Shown here: positions 1 to 6,861 of the stretch, piece by piece
How positions within the stretch are numbered: the stretch's first letter is position 1
Layout of the letters: every line of letters begins with the position of its first letter
Assembly: GCA_016869335.1 (NCBI GenBank)
Contig: VGEJ01000134.1
Location: forward strand, 1-6,958
Origin: Alphaproteobacteria bacterium
GTDB taxonomy: Bacteria; Pseudomonadota; Alphaproteobacteria; VGEJ01
Reading direction: 5' to 3'
DNA length: 6,958 nt
Position numbers and translations under genes: made by a program
Notes under the pieces: generated by a model
Told to the model about the DNA's origin: nothing
The model's database searches: none
Seen by the model: the letters and a program-made list of their open reading frames with translations, nothing else

Positions 1-103
1 GCCACGCGCCCCCAACGCTCCGCCCTGGCCGCTTCGATGCCACCCCCGCTCGCCGTCACGCCAGCCGCCGCCTCAGAGGAACCAACCGTTCTTCAGCAGC
101 CTG

Positions 104-595
104 CTAGTGCAGCACCCGGAGCCGCGGCTCATCGGATCGCAGGGCGAACAAGTAGTTTCGCTCTGCCATGACCAACGCGATTCGTGCAACGCACGCGATG
201 ATGTGGCCACAGCCGTCCGTGCCGATCAACTCCTCCGCCAATTGTGCGGTCGTGCGCCACTCGTGGGACTGCGCCGCGGCCACCATCTCGACCAGGCGAA
301 GCTCGTCGGGGGTGGCGCATGGGCAACGCGGCTGGTGATAGGCGATCGGCTGCGTGGAATGGCGCGAGAGGGCGCGCACGAGGGTCTCAACTGCCGAGAT
401 GATCTCCATCGCGGCGCTGTCGCCGAACACTGGCGTCAAAGCAGTCCACGCGAAGGACCAGTGCGCCGCATTCGCTTCGGCGTTTCCGGCCACCCAATGA
501 CGAAAGACGTGCACAAACATCCGCTCGGCGGTGTTCAGTCGGTCGATCGACGGCTCCTCGCGATGGGTGGGGTGGCGCGGATTTGGAAGGGCCAT
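104..595 (-). CDS. Conserved-looking hypothetical protein, 163 aa, with HxxxCxC motif
   Basis: I cannot assign a function. The product is a soluble, mostly helical protein with no signal peptide or membrane segment. After a proline- and charge-rich N-terminus (residues 1-19), a helical part begins with LNTAERMF and carries aromatic positions (FRHWVAG at 31-37, then HW and W at 45-50). The middle holds a compact motif, YHQPRCPC at 86-93, followed by TPDELRLVEMVAAAQ; H87, C91 and C93 could bind a metal, which is inference. The start at 595 was preferred to the in-frame ATG at 601 because GAGG (602-605) lies 6 nt from the ATG at 595 but abuts the one at 601. It has its own promoter and stands apart from the GST gene, whose stop is 92 bp upstream of it on the same strand. 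The overall pattern resembles small alphaproteobacterial proteins of unknown role that I have a general memory of, but I cannot name a family. Confidence 0.75.
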   Translation of the reverse strand: MALPNPRHPTHREEPSIDRLNTAERMFVHVFRHWVAGNAEANAAHWSFAWTALTPVFGDSAAMEIISAVETLVRALSRHSTQPIAYHQPRCPCATPDELRLVEMVAAAQSHEWRTTAQLAEELIGTDGCGHIIACVARIALVMAERNYLFALRSDEPRLRVLH

Positions 596-622
596 CGGCA
601 TCCTCAGGCACGCGACGCGCTA

Positions 623-651
623 GTTATATCGCGACTAAGTCTTATTCTCAA
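623..651 (-). promoter_or_regulatory. Sigma70-like promoter of the 163-aa gene, overlapped by an imperfect palindrome
   Basis: Read on the minus strand, TTGAGA (646-651) is a 5/6 match to the -35 consensus, followed by a 17-nt spacer and TATAAC (623-628), a 5/6 match to the -10. Transcription would start near 616, leaving a leader of about 20 nt. The element lies in the most AT-rich stretch of the window. An imperfect 7-1-7 inverted repeat, TGAGAATAAGACTTA (636-650), covers the spacer and part of the -35, where a repressor would sit. Its first half resembles the TGAGAAT half-site of Fur boxes; the second half matches at only 4 of 7 positions. Confidence 0.6.
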
Positions 652-687
652 AAGGTGATTCCCACTATTCCTATCGCCGTGCCGCCT

Positions 688-1293
688 CTAACCCTGCGTG
701 ATAGCGATGTGCCCCGGTTGTGCGCGGACCCGGTCGAGCCAACCCATCACCGCGAGATAGCGCGACAGGTCGAACCCGCCCTCGTGGGCGACGTGGGTGT
801 AGGCGTAGAGCGCGATATCGGCGATGGTGTAGCGCCCACCGACGAAGAAGGTGTTGTCGGCGAGGTGCCGGTCCATGACCGCGAGCGCCGCGTGGCCCTG
901 CCGCTCCTTGTCCGGCAACTGGCGGCGGCGGTCTTCGCTAAGGCCGCCGTGCATGTGCCAGAAGCGCACGACCGCGATGTAGGGCTCGTGGCTGTACTGC
1001 TCGAAGAACATCCACTGCAGCACCTGCGCTCGCATCAGGCGCTCCTGCGGCAGGAACGCCGTTCCCTCGGCGAGATAGTGCAGGATCGCATTGGACTCGG
1101 CGAGGCAGGTGCCATCGCCCAGATCGAGAACGGGGATGCGCCCGTTCGGGTTGCGCGCGAGAGAAGTCGGGGTGCGCGTCTCGCCCTTGGTAATGTCGAC
1201 CTCGACGCGCTCGAACGGCAGGCCGAGCTGGCTGAGCAGCAGTCGCACCTTGTAACCGTTGCCGGATGGCAGGTAGTCGTACAGCCGGTACAT
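688..1293 (-). CDS. Glutathione S-transferase family protein
   Basis: A cytosolic GST-fold protein of 201 aa, a normal length for the family. Residues 1 to about 80 form the thioredoxin-like glutathione-binding domain: an opening MYRLYDYLPSGNGYKVRLLL, the NPNGRIPVL segment with the cis-proline, and the ESNAILHYLA segment that contacts the gamma-glutamyl group. The rest is the all-helical C-terminal domain, including the N-capping-box-like TIADIALYAYTHVA. No catalytic Tyr or Cys is visible at the N-terminal active site; Ser10 or Asn12 in PSGNGYK would fill the role, as in bacterial GSTs of the Ser/Asn type. The substrate cannot be predicted. The ATG lies 18 nt after the stop of the HD-domain gene, with no promoter-sized gap and only a weak ribosome binding site, so it is probably co-transcribed with that gene. 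Confidence 0.93.
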   Translation of the reverse strand: MYRLYDYLPSGNGYKVRLLLSQLGLPFERVEVDITKGETRTPTSLARNPNGRIPVLDLGDGTCLAESNAILHYLAEGTAFLPQERLMRAQVLQWMFFEQYSHEPYIAVVRFWHMHGGLSEDRRRQLPDKERQGHAALAVMDRHLADNTFFVGGRYTIADIALYAYTHVAHEGGFDLSRYLAVMGWLDRVRAQPGHIAITQG

Positions 1294-1311
1294 GATTGCC
1301 GACGCTGCTTT

Positions 1312-2163
1312 TCACACCACCGGCGTTTCCCCGCCGCCGCGCAGCTTGTGCTCCTCGACGAAGACATGATTGTAGAGGTTGGCGATCCACAGCTTCCCCT
1401 CCTGCGTCACCTCGAGGTAGTGGAGCGCATCCTCGATGTGCGGCCGCACCATGTGCCAGAAGAACTTGGGGTAGGACGCGCGGAGGTCGTCGGGCGACTT
1501 CAGGCCGAGCGCCGTGTTGGTCCCCGTCTCGTAAAACTCGTAGAACAACGCCGAGGCCTTGCGCAGATAGGCGATGTCGGCCATCTGCCCGATCAGGTCG
1601 GCGCCGCGCAGGAGGCTCGGATAGCTGCCGCTGGCGCTTTCCTCACCGCGCGGCACGGGAAAAAGGGTGAACTCGATGTTGGCGCAGATCACCTCGACGT
1701 TGATGCGGGGCACGCGGCTGAAGCGCTCGCGGACGAACAGCTGCGTACGTACGACGTGGTGTGCGGTGAGCGAGGCATCGGTCGCGCCGGGCGGCAGCTT
1801 GATCTTCTGGCCGTCGAGGCCGATGACATACTCGCCCACGCGATCCTGGCGGCACACGCCGCGGACGTAGCCGATATCATGGCACAAGAGCGAAATCACG
1901 AAGTGCAGCCAGTCGGAGGGTGTGACGCCACCCTCTCGAAGGTGCTTGCCTTTGAGCACCTCCTGGCCGACCTGGGTGACCATGATGGTGTGATTGACGT
2001 CGTGGTACAGCGCATCGCTGTTGGCGATGTTCTCGAGCGCCATGCGCGCGCAGAAGGCGATGATGTTGGGGAACTCGGGTTCGAGCAGCCCGAACATGTA
2101 GTAGTAGTTCTTCTTCAGGTGCTCGACGAAGGCATCTATGACCGTTTGGGTCGGGCTGAACAT
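1312..2163 (-). CDS. HD-domain metal-dependent phosphohydrolase, PDE-like
   Basis: A predicted soluble metal-dependent phosphohydrolase of 283 aa. The N-terminal helices (MFSPTQTVIDAFVEHLKKNY) lead to YHDVNH at residues 53-58, then SLLCHDIGYVRG at 91-102 and LLRGADLIGQMAD at 184-196. H58, H95-D96 and D189 are the expected metal ligands of the HD superfamily, and H54 sits where class I cyclic nucleotide phosphodiesterases have their general-acid His (YHNxxH). All key residues are present, so the enzyme should be active; the substrate is unknown, and cyclic nucleotide cleavage is inference. The start at 2163 has GGAG six nt upstream; an ATG at 2208 would add 15 residues but has no ribosome binding site, and the open frame further upstream (to 2616) is antisense to the cyclase remnant. 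The GST gene follows 18 nt downstream. Divergent from the CHASE2-cyclase remnant. Confidence 0.9.
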   Translation of the reverse strand: MFSPTQTVIDAFVEHLKKNYYYMFGLLEPEFPNIIAFCARMALENIANSDALYHDVNHTIMVTQVGQEVLKGKHLREGGVTPSDWLHFVISLLCHDIGYVRGVCRQDRVGEYVIGLDGQKIKLPPGATDASLTAHHVVRTQLFVRERFSRVPRINVEVICANIEFTLFPVPRGEESASGSYPSLLRGADLIGQMADIAYLRKASALFYEFYETGTNTALGLKSPDDLRASYPKFFWHMVRPHIEDALHYLEVTQEGKLWIANLYNHVFVEEHKLRGGGETPVV

Positions 2164-2206
2164 CCGGATCTCCGTTAGCTGGCGCCGCGCTGAGTCGTGG
2201 TGCGCC

Positions 2207-3770
2207 ATGGTTGAGGATGACGGGGCACCCGCCAGGCCGATTCGATCCGACGTCCTGGCCCGTCGCCGCGTGGTGCCGCGAAACGCTTCGTTCGTCTGAT
2301 CGCCTACCTGCTGCCCGCCGCGCTGGTTGTGGTTGCCGCCATCGCCCAGGTCGCTGGCGCACCCCCGGTCGAGGTGGTACGCAACGCAACCTTCGACACC
2401 TTTCAGCGCCTCAAGCCGCGACACTACGTGAGCGCGCCGGTGCGCATCGTCGACATCGACGAGGAAAGCCTCCGCCGGCTCGGGCAGTGGCCGTGGCCGC
2501 GTAACCTCCTTGCGGAGATGCTCGATCGGCTGACGGTTGCGGGCGCGTCCGCAGTGGCCTTCGATGTCATGTTCGCCGAAGCGGACCGCACCTCGCCGAG
2601 CCGCACCCTGAGCCACCTTGTCGACGTGCCGGGCGTCCGCGAGCTTCTGCCACGGTGCCCGATCATGATGTCACGTTCGCGGCGGCGATTGCGCGCGGCA
2701 ACGTCGTCACAGCCTTCACCGTGGCGTCCGGCGCCTCCTCGCCGCCGGCCGCGCCCTTCCGCATCGCGCTCGCTGGTCCCGACCCGGCTCCGCTCCTGAG
2801 CAGCTATCCGGCGGCCATCACGACGCTGCCCGGACTCGAGGCCGGCGCCCGCGGCAACGGCGCGATCAACTTCCGTGTAAGCCACGACGGCGTCATCCGC
2901 CAAGTGCCGCTGCTGTTCTCGATCGCCGGCCGCATCTATCCCTCGCTCGCCGCCGAGGCGCTGCGCATCGCGCAAGGCGCACAGAACTACGTGATCAAGG
3001 TGGTAGGCACCGGCGCGGGCGACAACATGGAGCCGCGCGATCACCGGAGCCGCGCGATCACCGCCGTCCGCATCGGCAGAATCACCGTCCCGACCGATTC
3101 GCAAGGCCAGGTCGCGCTCCACTACACCCGTCGCGTGCCCGAGCGCTATGTACCGGCTTGGCGGGTCCTTGACGGCAGCAAGTCGCAGGGCGCGCTCGCC
3201 GGCCACATCTTCCTGATCGGAACCTCGGCCCAGGGTCTGCAGGACCTGCGTTTCGACCCCGTCAACGGTATCGTTCCCGGAGTCGAGATCCACGCCCAGG
3301 CGATCGAGCAGATGATCCAGGGCAGCCTGCTCTTGCGCCCCGACTGGGCGGCGCCGGTCGAGGTCGTGTTCCTGCTCGTTGCGGCGGCGCTGGCCATCGT
3401 CCTGGGGGCCCGCCTCGGCGCGATCTACTCCGCGCTGTCCGTTGCTCTGCTCCTGGGGGCGGCGATCCTCGGCTCGTGGTACGCGTTCGCGGAGCTCGGA
3501 TTGCTGCTCGATCCAGCGTTCGCGGGCTTCACTGTCGTAGCCGCGTACCTGTTCGCCTCGGTTCTCCGCCTCATCCAGACCGAGCGCGAGCGGCACTTTG
3601 TCCGCAGCGCGTTCGCAAGCTACGTCTCGCCCAATCTCGTCCAGCACCTCTTGGCTAATCCGGCGAGTCTGCGCCCCGGCGGCGAACGGCGCGATGCCAC
3701 GCTCGATGAGCTCCAGGAACTGCGCGGCCGCATGAGCCTGGCCCGCCACGCCGCGCCGACAACCGGCTGA
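2207..3770 (+). pseudogene. CHASE2-domain adenylate/guanylate cyclase remnant: frameshifted, catalytic domain lost
   Basis: Related intact proteins are membrane receptors with an extracytoplasmic CHASE2 sensor, three C-terminal membrane helices and a cytoplasmic class III cyclase. Here the first membrane segment (FVRLIAYLLPAALVVVAAIAQ, about 2287-2349) and the CHASE2 start (VRIVDIDEESLRRLGQWPWPR) are in one frame up to about 2655; the protein then continues as PDHDVTFAAAIARGNVV in the next frame, as if one base were missing near 2655. CHASE2 continues through IFLIGTSAQGLQDLRFDP to about 3330, followed by three hydrophobic helices (about 3360-3570) and the hallmark linker SAFASYVSPNLVQHLLANP. 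After GGERRDAT, where cyclases continue with the metal-binding segment, the frame ends in 22 unrelated residues. The first membrane segment has no start codon in its own frame; the nearest plausible start, ATG 2207, is in another frame, suggesting a second one-base loss near 2262-2285. The longest intact pieces are 2329-2799 and 2655-3770. Confidence 0.8.
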
Positions 3771-3797
3771 TCGCGTTCGCGCCCGCGTGGCGGCGGC

Positions 3798-5408
3798 TCA
3801 GATCGCGTTGGTGCGCATCTGCTCGGCGATGTACGCCGCCTCGCGCATCGCCAGGGTGACGATCGTCAGCGTCGGGTTGCAGCCGCCGGCGGTCGTGAAG
3901 ATCGAGCCATCCGCCACGAACAGGTTCGGGATGTCGTGGGTCTGTCCCCACTTGTTAACCACGCCGTCCCGGGCGCCGTTGCTCATGCGGCAGGTGCCCA
4001 TGTTGTGGGAGCCCGGCATCGGCGGGCACTCGATCGTCCGCACCGCGCCCGCCGCCATCATCAGCTCGGCGACCTGCTTGAGCGAGTAGTTGCGCATCGC
4101 CGTGTCGTTGGGATGGTCGTCGATGTTGATGTTGGGGATCGGCAGCCCGAACCGATCGCGCTTGTTCGGATGCAATGACACCTGGTTGGTCTCGATCGGC
4201 ATGTCCTCGCCGTTGATGAACGTGCCGGCGAGGTGGTCGTACGCCTCGATATCAGACGTGAACTCGCGGCCCCAGGCGCCGGGATTGAGGAACGCCGCGA
4301 AATACGGCAGCCCGAGCGCGCAGGTGCCGAACACGTAGCCGCCGCAGAAGCCGCGCTTGTCCTCGTGCGGCCACTCATCGCGCACCAGCCCCGAGGCGGT
4401 CGTGCCGCGGTACATGTTCACCGGCTTGTCGAAGACGCCGTAGACGTAGCCGGTCATGTGCCGGGTGTAGTTCTTGCCGACCATGCCCGAGGAGTTGCCC
4501 AGGCCCTCGGGATAGACGTTCGAGGCCGAGTTGAGCAGCAGCCGCGGGCTCTCGATCGCATTGCACGCGACGACCACGACGCGAGCCTTCTGGAGGTGCT
4601 GTTGGCCGCTCCTGTCGGCATAGAGCACGCCGGTGACCTTGCCCTTCGGGTCGTGCTCGACGCGCAGCGCCATGCAGTCGGCGCGGAGTTCGAGGTTGCC
4701 CGTCGCCTCGGCCTTCGGAATCTCGGTGTAGAGCGTCGACCACTTGGCGCCCGACTTGCAGCCCTGCATACAGAAACCGATCTGGTCGCACGCGTTGCGG
4801 CCATCGCGCGGCTGCGCATTGATCGCCATATACGAAGTATCGACCAGCTCGTAGCCGACACGCCGGGCGCCGAGGCTCAGGATCTTGTAGTTGTTGGTCG
4901 GCGGCAGATGGGGGATGCCGTTGGTGCCGGTCACGCCCATCTTGTCCTCGGCCTTGGCGTAGAACGGCTCCAGGTCGGAGAGCGACAGCGGCCAATCCAT
5001 GAGACTGGCGCCCGCCACCGCGCCGTATCGGGTCCGCGCCTGGAACTCGTGGGCGTGCCAGCGCAGCGATAGCCCGGCCCAGTGCACCGTCGATCCGCCC
5101 ACCGTCTTGCACACCCAGGTCGGCGAGCGCGGCCAGTTCCTGGCGATCGAGCCCCGTCCGGTGACGGTCCGCTCATCGAGCCAGGACAGCTTGTGGTACA
5201 TCGTGTACTCGTCGTTCTCGAAGTCGGTGAGCTTGAGGCGGGGCCCGGCTTCCAGCACGACCACCTTGATGCCCTTGTGGCAGAGTTCGTTGGCAAGCGT
5301 ACCGCCGGACGCGCCCGAGCCGATCACGACGACGACGCCGTCGTCGTCCTCCTCGAAAGTCACGGCGGCGACTTCGTCGTCCATCACGTCGTCTCGACGG
5401 CGGGTCAT
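3798..5408 (-). CDS. GMC-family FAD-dependent oxidoreductase with three-cysteine Fe-S-type motif
   Basis: A 536-aa flavoprotein of the glucose-methanol-choline family that probably oxidises an alcohol or sugar. The FAD-binding GSGASG dinucleotide fold is at residues 30-35 and the GGSTVHWAG flavin-contact segment at 104-112. The C-terminal active-site region has GSHNMGTCRM (466-475) with catalytic His468, and NPTLTIVTLA beginning with Asn511. C207, C213 and C217 (C-x5-C-x3-C) match the spacing of the cluster cysteines I recall in Fe-S-containing glucose and fructose dehydrogenase catalytic subunits. No signal peptide is visible; relatives are exported with a Tat-signal small subunit, which is not in this window, nor is a cytochrome c partner. 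The start at 5408 has AGGGGA about 6 nt upstream; the frame is open to 5471 and an alternative ATG lies at 5384. It ends 27 nt from the end of the convergent cyclase remnant. Substrate unknown. Confidence 0.92.
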   Translation of the reverse strand: MTRRRDDVMDDEVAAVTFEEDDDGVVVVIGSGASGGTLANELCHKGIKVVVLEAGPRLKLTDFENDEYTMYHKLSWLDERTVTGRGSIARNWPRSPTWVCKTVGGSTVHWAGLSLRWHAHEFQARTRYGAVAGASLMDWPLSLSDLEPFYAKAEDKMGVTGTNGIPHLPPTNNYKILSLGARRVGYELVDTSYMAINAQPRDGRNACDQIGFCMQGCKSGAKWSTLYTEIPKAEATGNLELRADCMALRVEHDPKGKVTGVLYADRSGQQHLQKARVVVVACNAIESPRLLLNSASNVYPEGLGNSSGMVGKNYTRHMTGYVYGVFDKPVNMYRGTTASGLVRDEWPHEDKRGFCGGYVFGTCALGLPYFAAFLNPGAWGREFTSDIEAYDHLAGTFINGEDMPIETNQVSLHPNKRDRFGLPIPNINIDDHPNDTAMRNYSLKQVAELMMAAGAVRTIECPPMPGSHNMGTCRMSNGARDGVVNKWGQTHDIPNLFVADGSIFTTAGGCNPTLTIVTLAMREAAYIAEQMRTNAI

Positions 5409-5412
5409 CGGC

Positions 5413-5419
5413 TTCCCCT
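5413..5419 (-). promoter_or_regulatory. Ribosome binding site that sets the GMC start
   Basis: On the minus strand AGGGGAA lies 4 nt before the ATG at 5408 (AGGGGA with about 5-6 nt). Neither the far upstream in-frame ATG at 5471 nor the internal ATG at 5384 has a comparable site, so 5408 is the preferred start. Confidence 0.6.
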
Positions 5420-5442
5420 GGGCGCTGGAACACGAACGCCGG

Positions 5443-5471
5443 ATTGTGCTTCGTTTCCGGTCGCCCGGCAA
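5443..5471 (-). promoter_or_regulatory. Probable sigma70-like promoter of the GMC oxidoreductase
   Basis: Read on the minus strand, TTGCCG (5466-5471, 4/6 match to -35), a 17-nt spacer and CACAAT (5443-5448, 4/6 match to -10) are correctly spaced. Transcription would start near 5436, giving a leader of about 28 nt with the AGGGGA ribosome binding site. It also implies that the upstream extension of the open frame to 5471 is not translated. Confidence 0.45.
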
Positions 5472-5540
5472 GGCGGTCCGCCACCCGGAGGCCCCCGTCC
5501 TGCACCCGAGGCGCGTGACGTTACCGTGGCGGGCGTCGGC

Positions 5541-5546
5541 TATAGT
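5541..5546 (+). promoter_or_regulatory. -10 element of mnmA, placed for a leaderless transcript
   Basis: TATAGT is a 5/6 match to the -10 consensus and ends 6 nt before the mnmA ATG at 5553, so the expected start of transcription coincides with the start codon or lies within a base or two of it. No Shine-Dalgarno sequence lies before the ATG, which agrees with a leaderless message. The -35 is poor: GTGACG (5515-5520) is 20 nt away and TTACCG (5521-5526) is 14 nt away. The near-palindrome GTGACGTTAC (5515-5524) could be an operator. Confidence 0.4.
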
Positions 5547-5552
5547 GGCCCG

Positions 5553-6707
5553 ATGACTGCAATCGCCGATGTCATGGGCCTAGCCGGATCGCCGGCGAAC
5601 CACCGCGTGTTGGTGGCGATGTCGGGCGGTGTCGATTCCTCCGTGGTGGCGGCACTCCTCAAGGACGCCGGTTTCACGGTGATCGGCATCACCCTGCAGC
5701 TCTACGATCACGGCCGCGCCCGGGGGCGGGCTGGCGCGTGCTGCGCCGGCGCCGACATCCATGATGCGCGGGCGGTAGCGGCGCGGCTTGGCATCCCGCA
5801 CTACGTGCTCGACTATGAGGAGCGTTTCCGCGCCGCCGTGATCGAGCCGTTCGCGACCGCCTACGCGGCGGGCGAGACGCCGATCCCCTGTGTCCGCTGC
5901 AACGAGACCGTGAAGTTCACCGATCTCGTGGCAACCGCTCGCGATCTCGGCGCAAGCGCGCTGGCGACGGGTCACTATGCTCGACGGCTCATCGGCGGCG
6001 ATGGCCCCGAGCTCCATCGGGCTCACGATGGCGCGCGCGATCAGAGCTACTTCATGTTCGCCACGACCGCGGCCCAGCTCGACTTTTTGCGCTTCCCGCT
6101 CGGCGCCCTGGCGAAGGCGGAGACGCGGCGCCTGGCGGCGCGCTTTGGTCTGGCGACAGCGGAGAAGCCGGACAGCCAGGATATCTGCTTCGTGCCAGAG
6201 GGGCGCTACGGCGCGGTCGTTGAGCGGCTCAAGCCTGAAGCCGCCGAGCCGGGCGAGGTGATCGACCTCGCCGGCCGCGTGATCGGCACGCATCGCGGCA
6301 TCATCCACTACACGGTCGGCCAGCGCCGCGGGCTCGGCGTGGCGGGCGGCGCTCCGCTCTACGTCGTGCGCCTTGATGCGGCCCGGCGGCGCGTCGTGGT
6401 TGGCCCGCGGTCCGCGCTCGCCTGCCGGCGGATCACGCTCAAGGCGTTGAATTGGCTCGGCGCCTCGCCCCCCGCTGCCGGCGACCCGCTGACGGTGAAG
6501 CTGCGCTCGACCCATCCCGGAGCGGCCGCCTGTTTCACGCTCGCGGGCGCCGGCGGGACCGTCGATCTCGCTACGCCAGAGCTTGGTGTCGCGCCGGGGC
6601 AGGCGTGCGTCTTCTATCGCGCTGAACGGCTGCTCGGGGGCGGCTGGATCGCGGCGACGGACGCGGCCAGCGCCTCACTTGACGTCGCGGCGCTTGGTGC
6701 CTTATGA
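5553..6707 (+). CDS. mnmA: tRNA-specific 2-thiouridylase MnmA
   Basis: MnmA installs the 2-thio group on U34 of tRNA-Lys, tRNA-Glu and tRNA-Gln, activating the base with ATP and taking sulfur from a relay that begins with a cysteine desulfurase. The protein is 384 aa, normal for the family. SGGVDSS at residues 24-30 is the ATP-pyrophosphatase loop. The first catalytic cysteine is C116 in CVRCNETVKF (113-122) and the second is C212 in DSQDICFVPEG, both present; ATGHYAR (138-144) and DQSYF (163-167) are further family signatures. The C-terminal half has the HYTVGQRRGLG segment and a beta-barrel tail. The start at 5553 was chosen because the family begins about 20 residues before the PP-loop; the frame is open far upstream (to 5082) only antisense to the GMC gene. 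A second in-frame ATG is at 5574. tRNA-Met follows 11 nt after the stop. Confidence 0.97.
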   Translation: MTAIADVMGLAGSPANHRVLVAMSGGVDSSVVAALLKDAGFTVIGITLQLYDHGRARGRAGACCAGADIHDARAVAARLGIPHYVLDYEERFRAAVIEPFATAYAAGETPIPCVRCNETVKFTDLVATARDLGASALATGHYARRLIGGDGPELHRAHDGARDQSYFMFATTAAQLDFLRFPLGALAKAETRRLAARFGLATAEKPDSQDICFVPEGRYGAVVERLKPEAAEPGEVIDLAGRVIGTHRGIIHYTVGQRRGLGVAGGAPLYVVRLDAARRRVVVGPRSALACRRITLKALNWLGASPPAAGDPLTVKLRSTHPGAAACFTLAGAGGTVDLATPELGVAPGQACVFYRAERLLGGGWIAATDAASASLDVAALGAL

Positions 6708-6718
6708 GGGCGCTCTCG

Positions 6719-6795
6719 GGCGGGGTAGCTCAGCTGGTTAGAGCAGCGGAATCATAATCCGCGTGTCGGGGGTTCGAATCCCTCCCCCGCTACCG
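6719..6795 (+). tRNA. tRNA-Met (anticodon CAU), elongator type
   Basis: The cloverleaf folds fully: acceptor GGCGGGG (6719-6725) pairs with CCCCGCT (6785-6791) with a terminal G-U; D-stem GCTC/GAGC with an AGCTGGTTA loop; anticodon stem GCGGA/TCCGC around the loop ATCATAA, anticodon CAT; T-stem GGGGG/CCCTC around TTCGAAT. The discriminator is A at 6792. The next bases are CCG rather than CCA, so the 3' CCA end must be completed by tRNA nucleotidyltransferase. The base-paired 1-72 position and the stem sequences fit alphaproteobacterial elongator tRNA-Met; an initiator would be unpaired at 1-72 and have GGG/CCC next to the anticodon loop. A tRNA-Ile with lysidine at C34 has the same anticodon and is the main alternative, but is less likely. 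The gene may be co-transcribed with mnmA. Confidence 0.96.
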
Positions 6796-6861
6796 TTTTC
6801 ATCAGTGAAGTCAACGAGTTAGAGGAGGGGTTGGCTCGCTACTCGTGGACCATCGCGTTCT

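Noticed and set aside
1..59. Possible 5' end of a minus-strand gene starting at GTG 59 (MTASGGGIEAARAERWGRV)
   Set aside because: Only 19 codons are in the window, the ribosome binding site is loose and there is nothing to recognise; it needs the sequence to the left of the window.
583..2178. 531-codon plus-strand open frame
   Set aside because: It is antisense to the GST and HD genes, both of which carry clear family motifs; its translation has no recognisable domain and the composition expected from a GC-rich shadow frame.
2164..2616. N-terminal extension of the HD protein by up to 151 residues
   Set aside because: The extension is antisense to the CHASE2 N-terminal region, has no domain, and the ATG at 2163 has a good ribosome binding site at the position where the family-like sequence begins.
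2424..3749. 441-codon minus-strand open frame
   Set aside because: It lies antisense to the CHASE2 coding remnant; low-complexity, Arg/Asp/Glu-rich translation without domains.
3771..3797. Terminator between the convergent cyclase remnant and GMC gene
   Set aside because: No convincing stem with a T-tract is visible in the 27-nt gap.
4233..5072. 279-codon plus-strand open frame within the GMC gene
   Set aside because: Antisense to a well-supported flavoprotein; no motif of its own.
5082..5552. N-terminal extension of MnmA by 157 residues
   Set aside because: The extension is antisense to the GMC N-terminus and the divergent spacer; the MnmA family begins shortly before the PP-loop.
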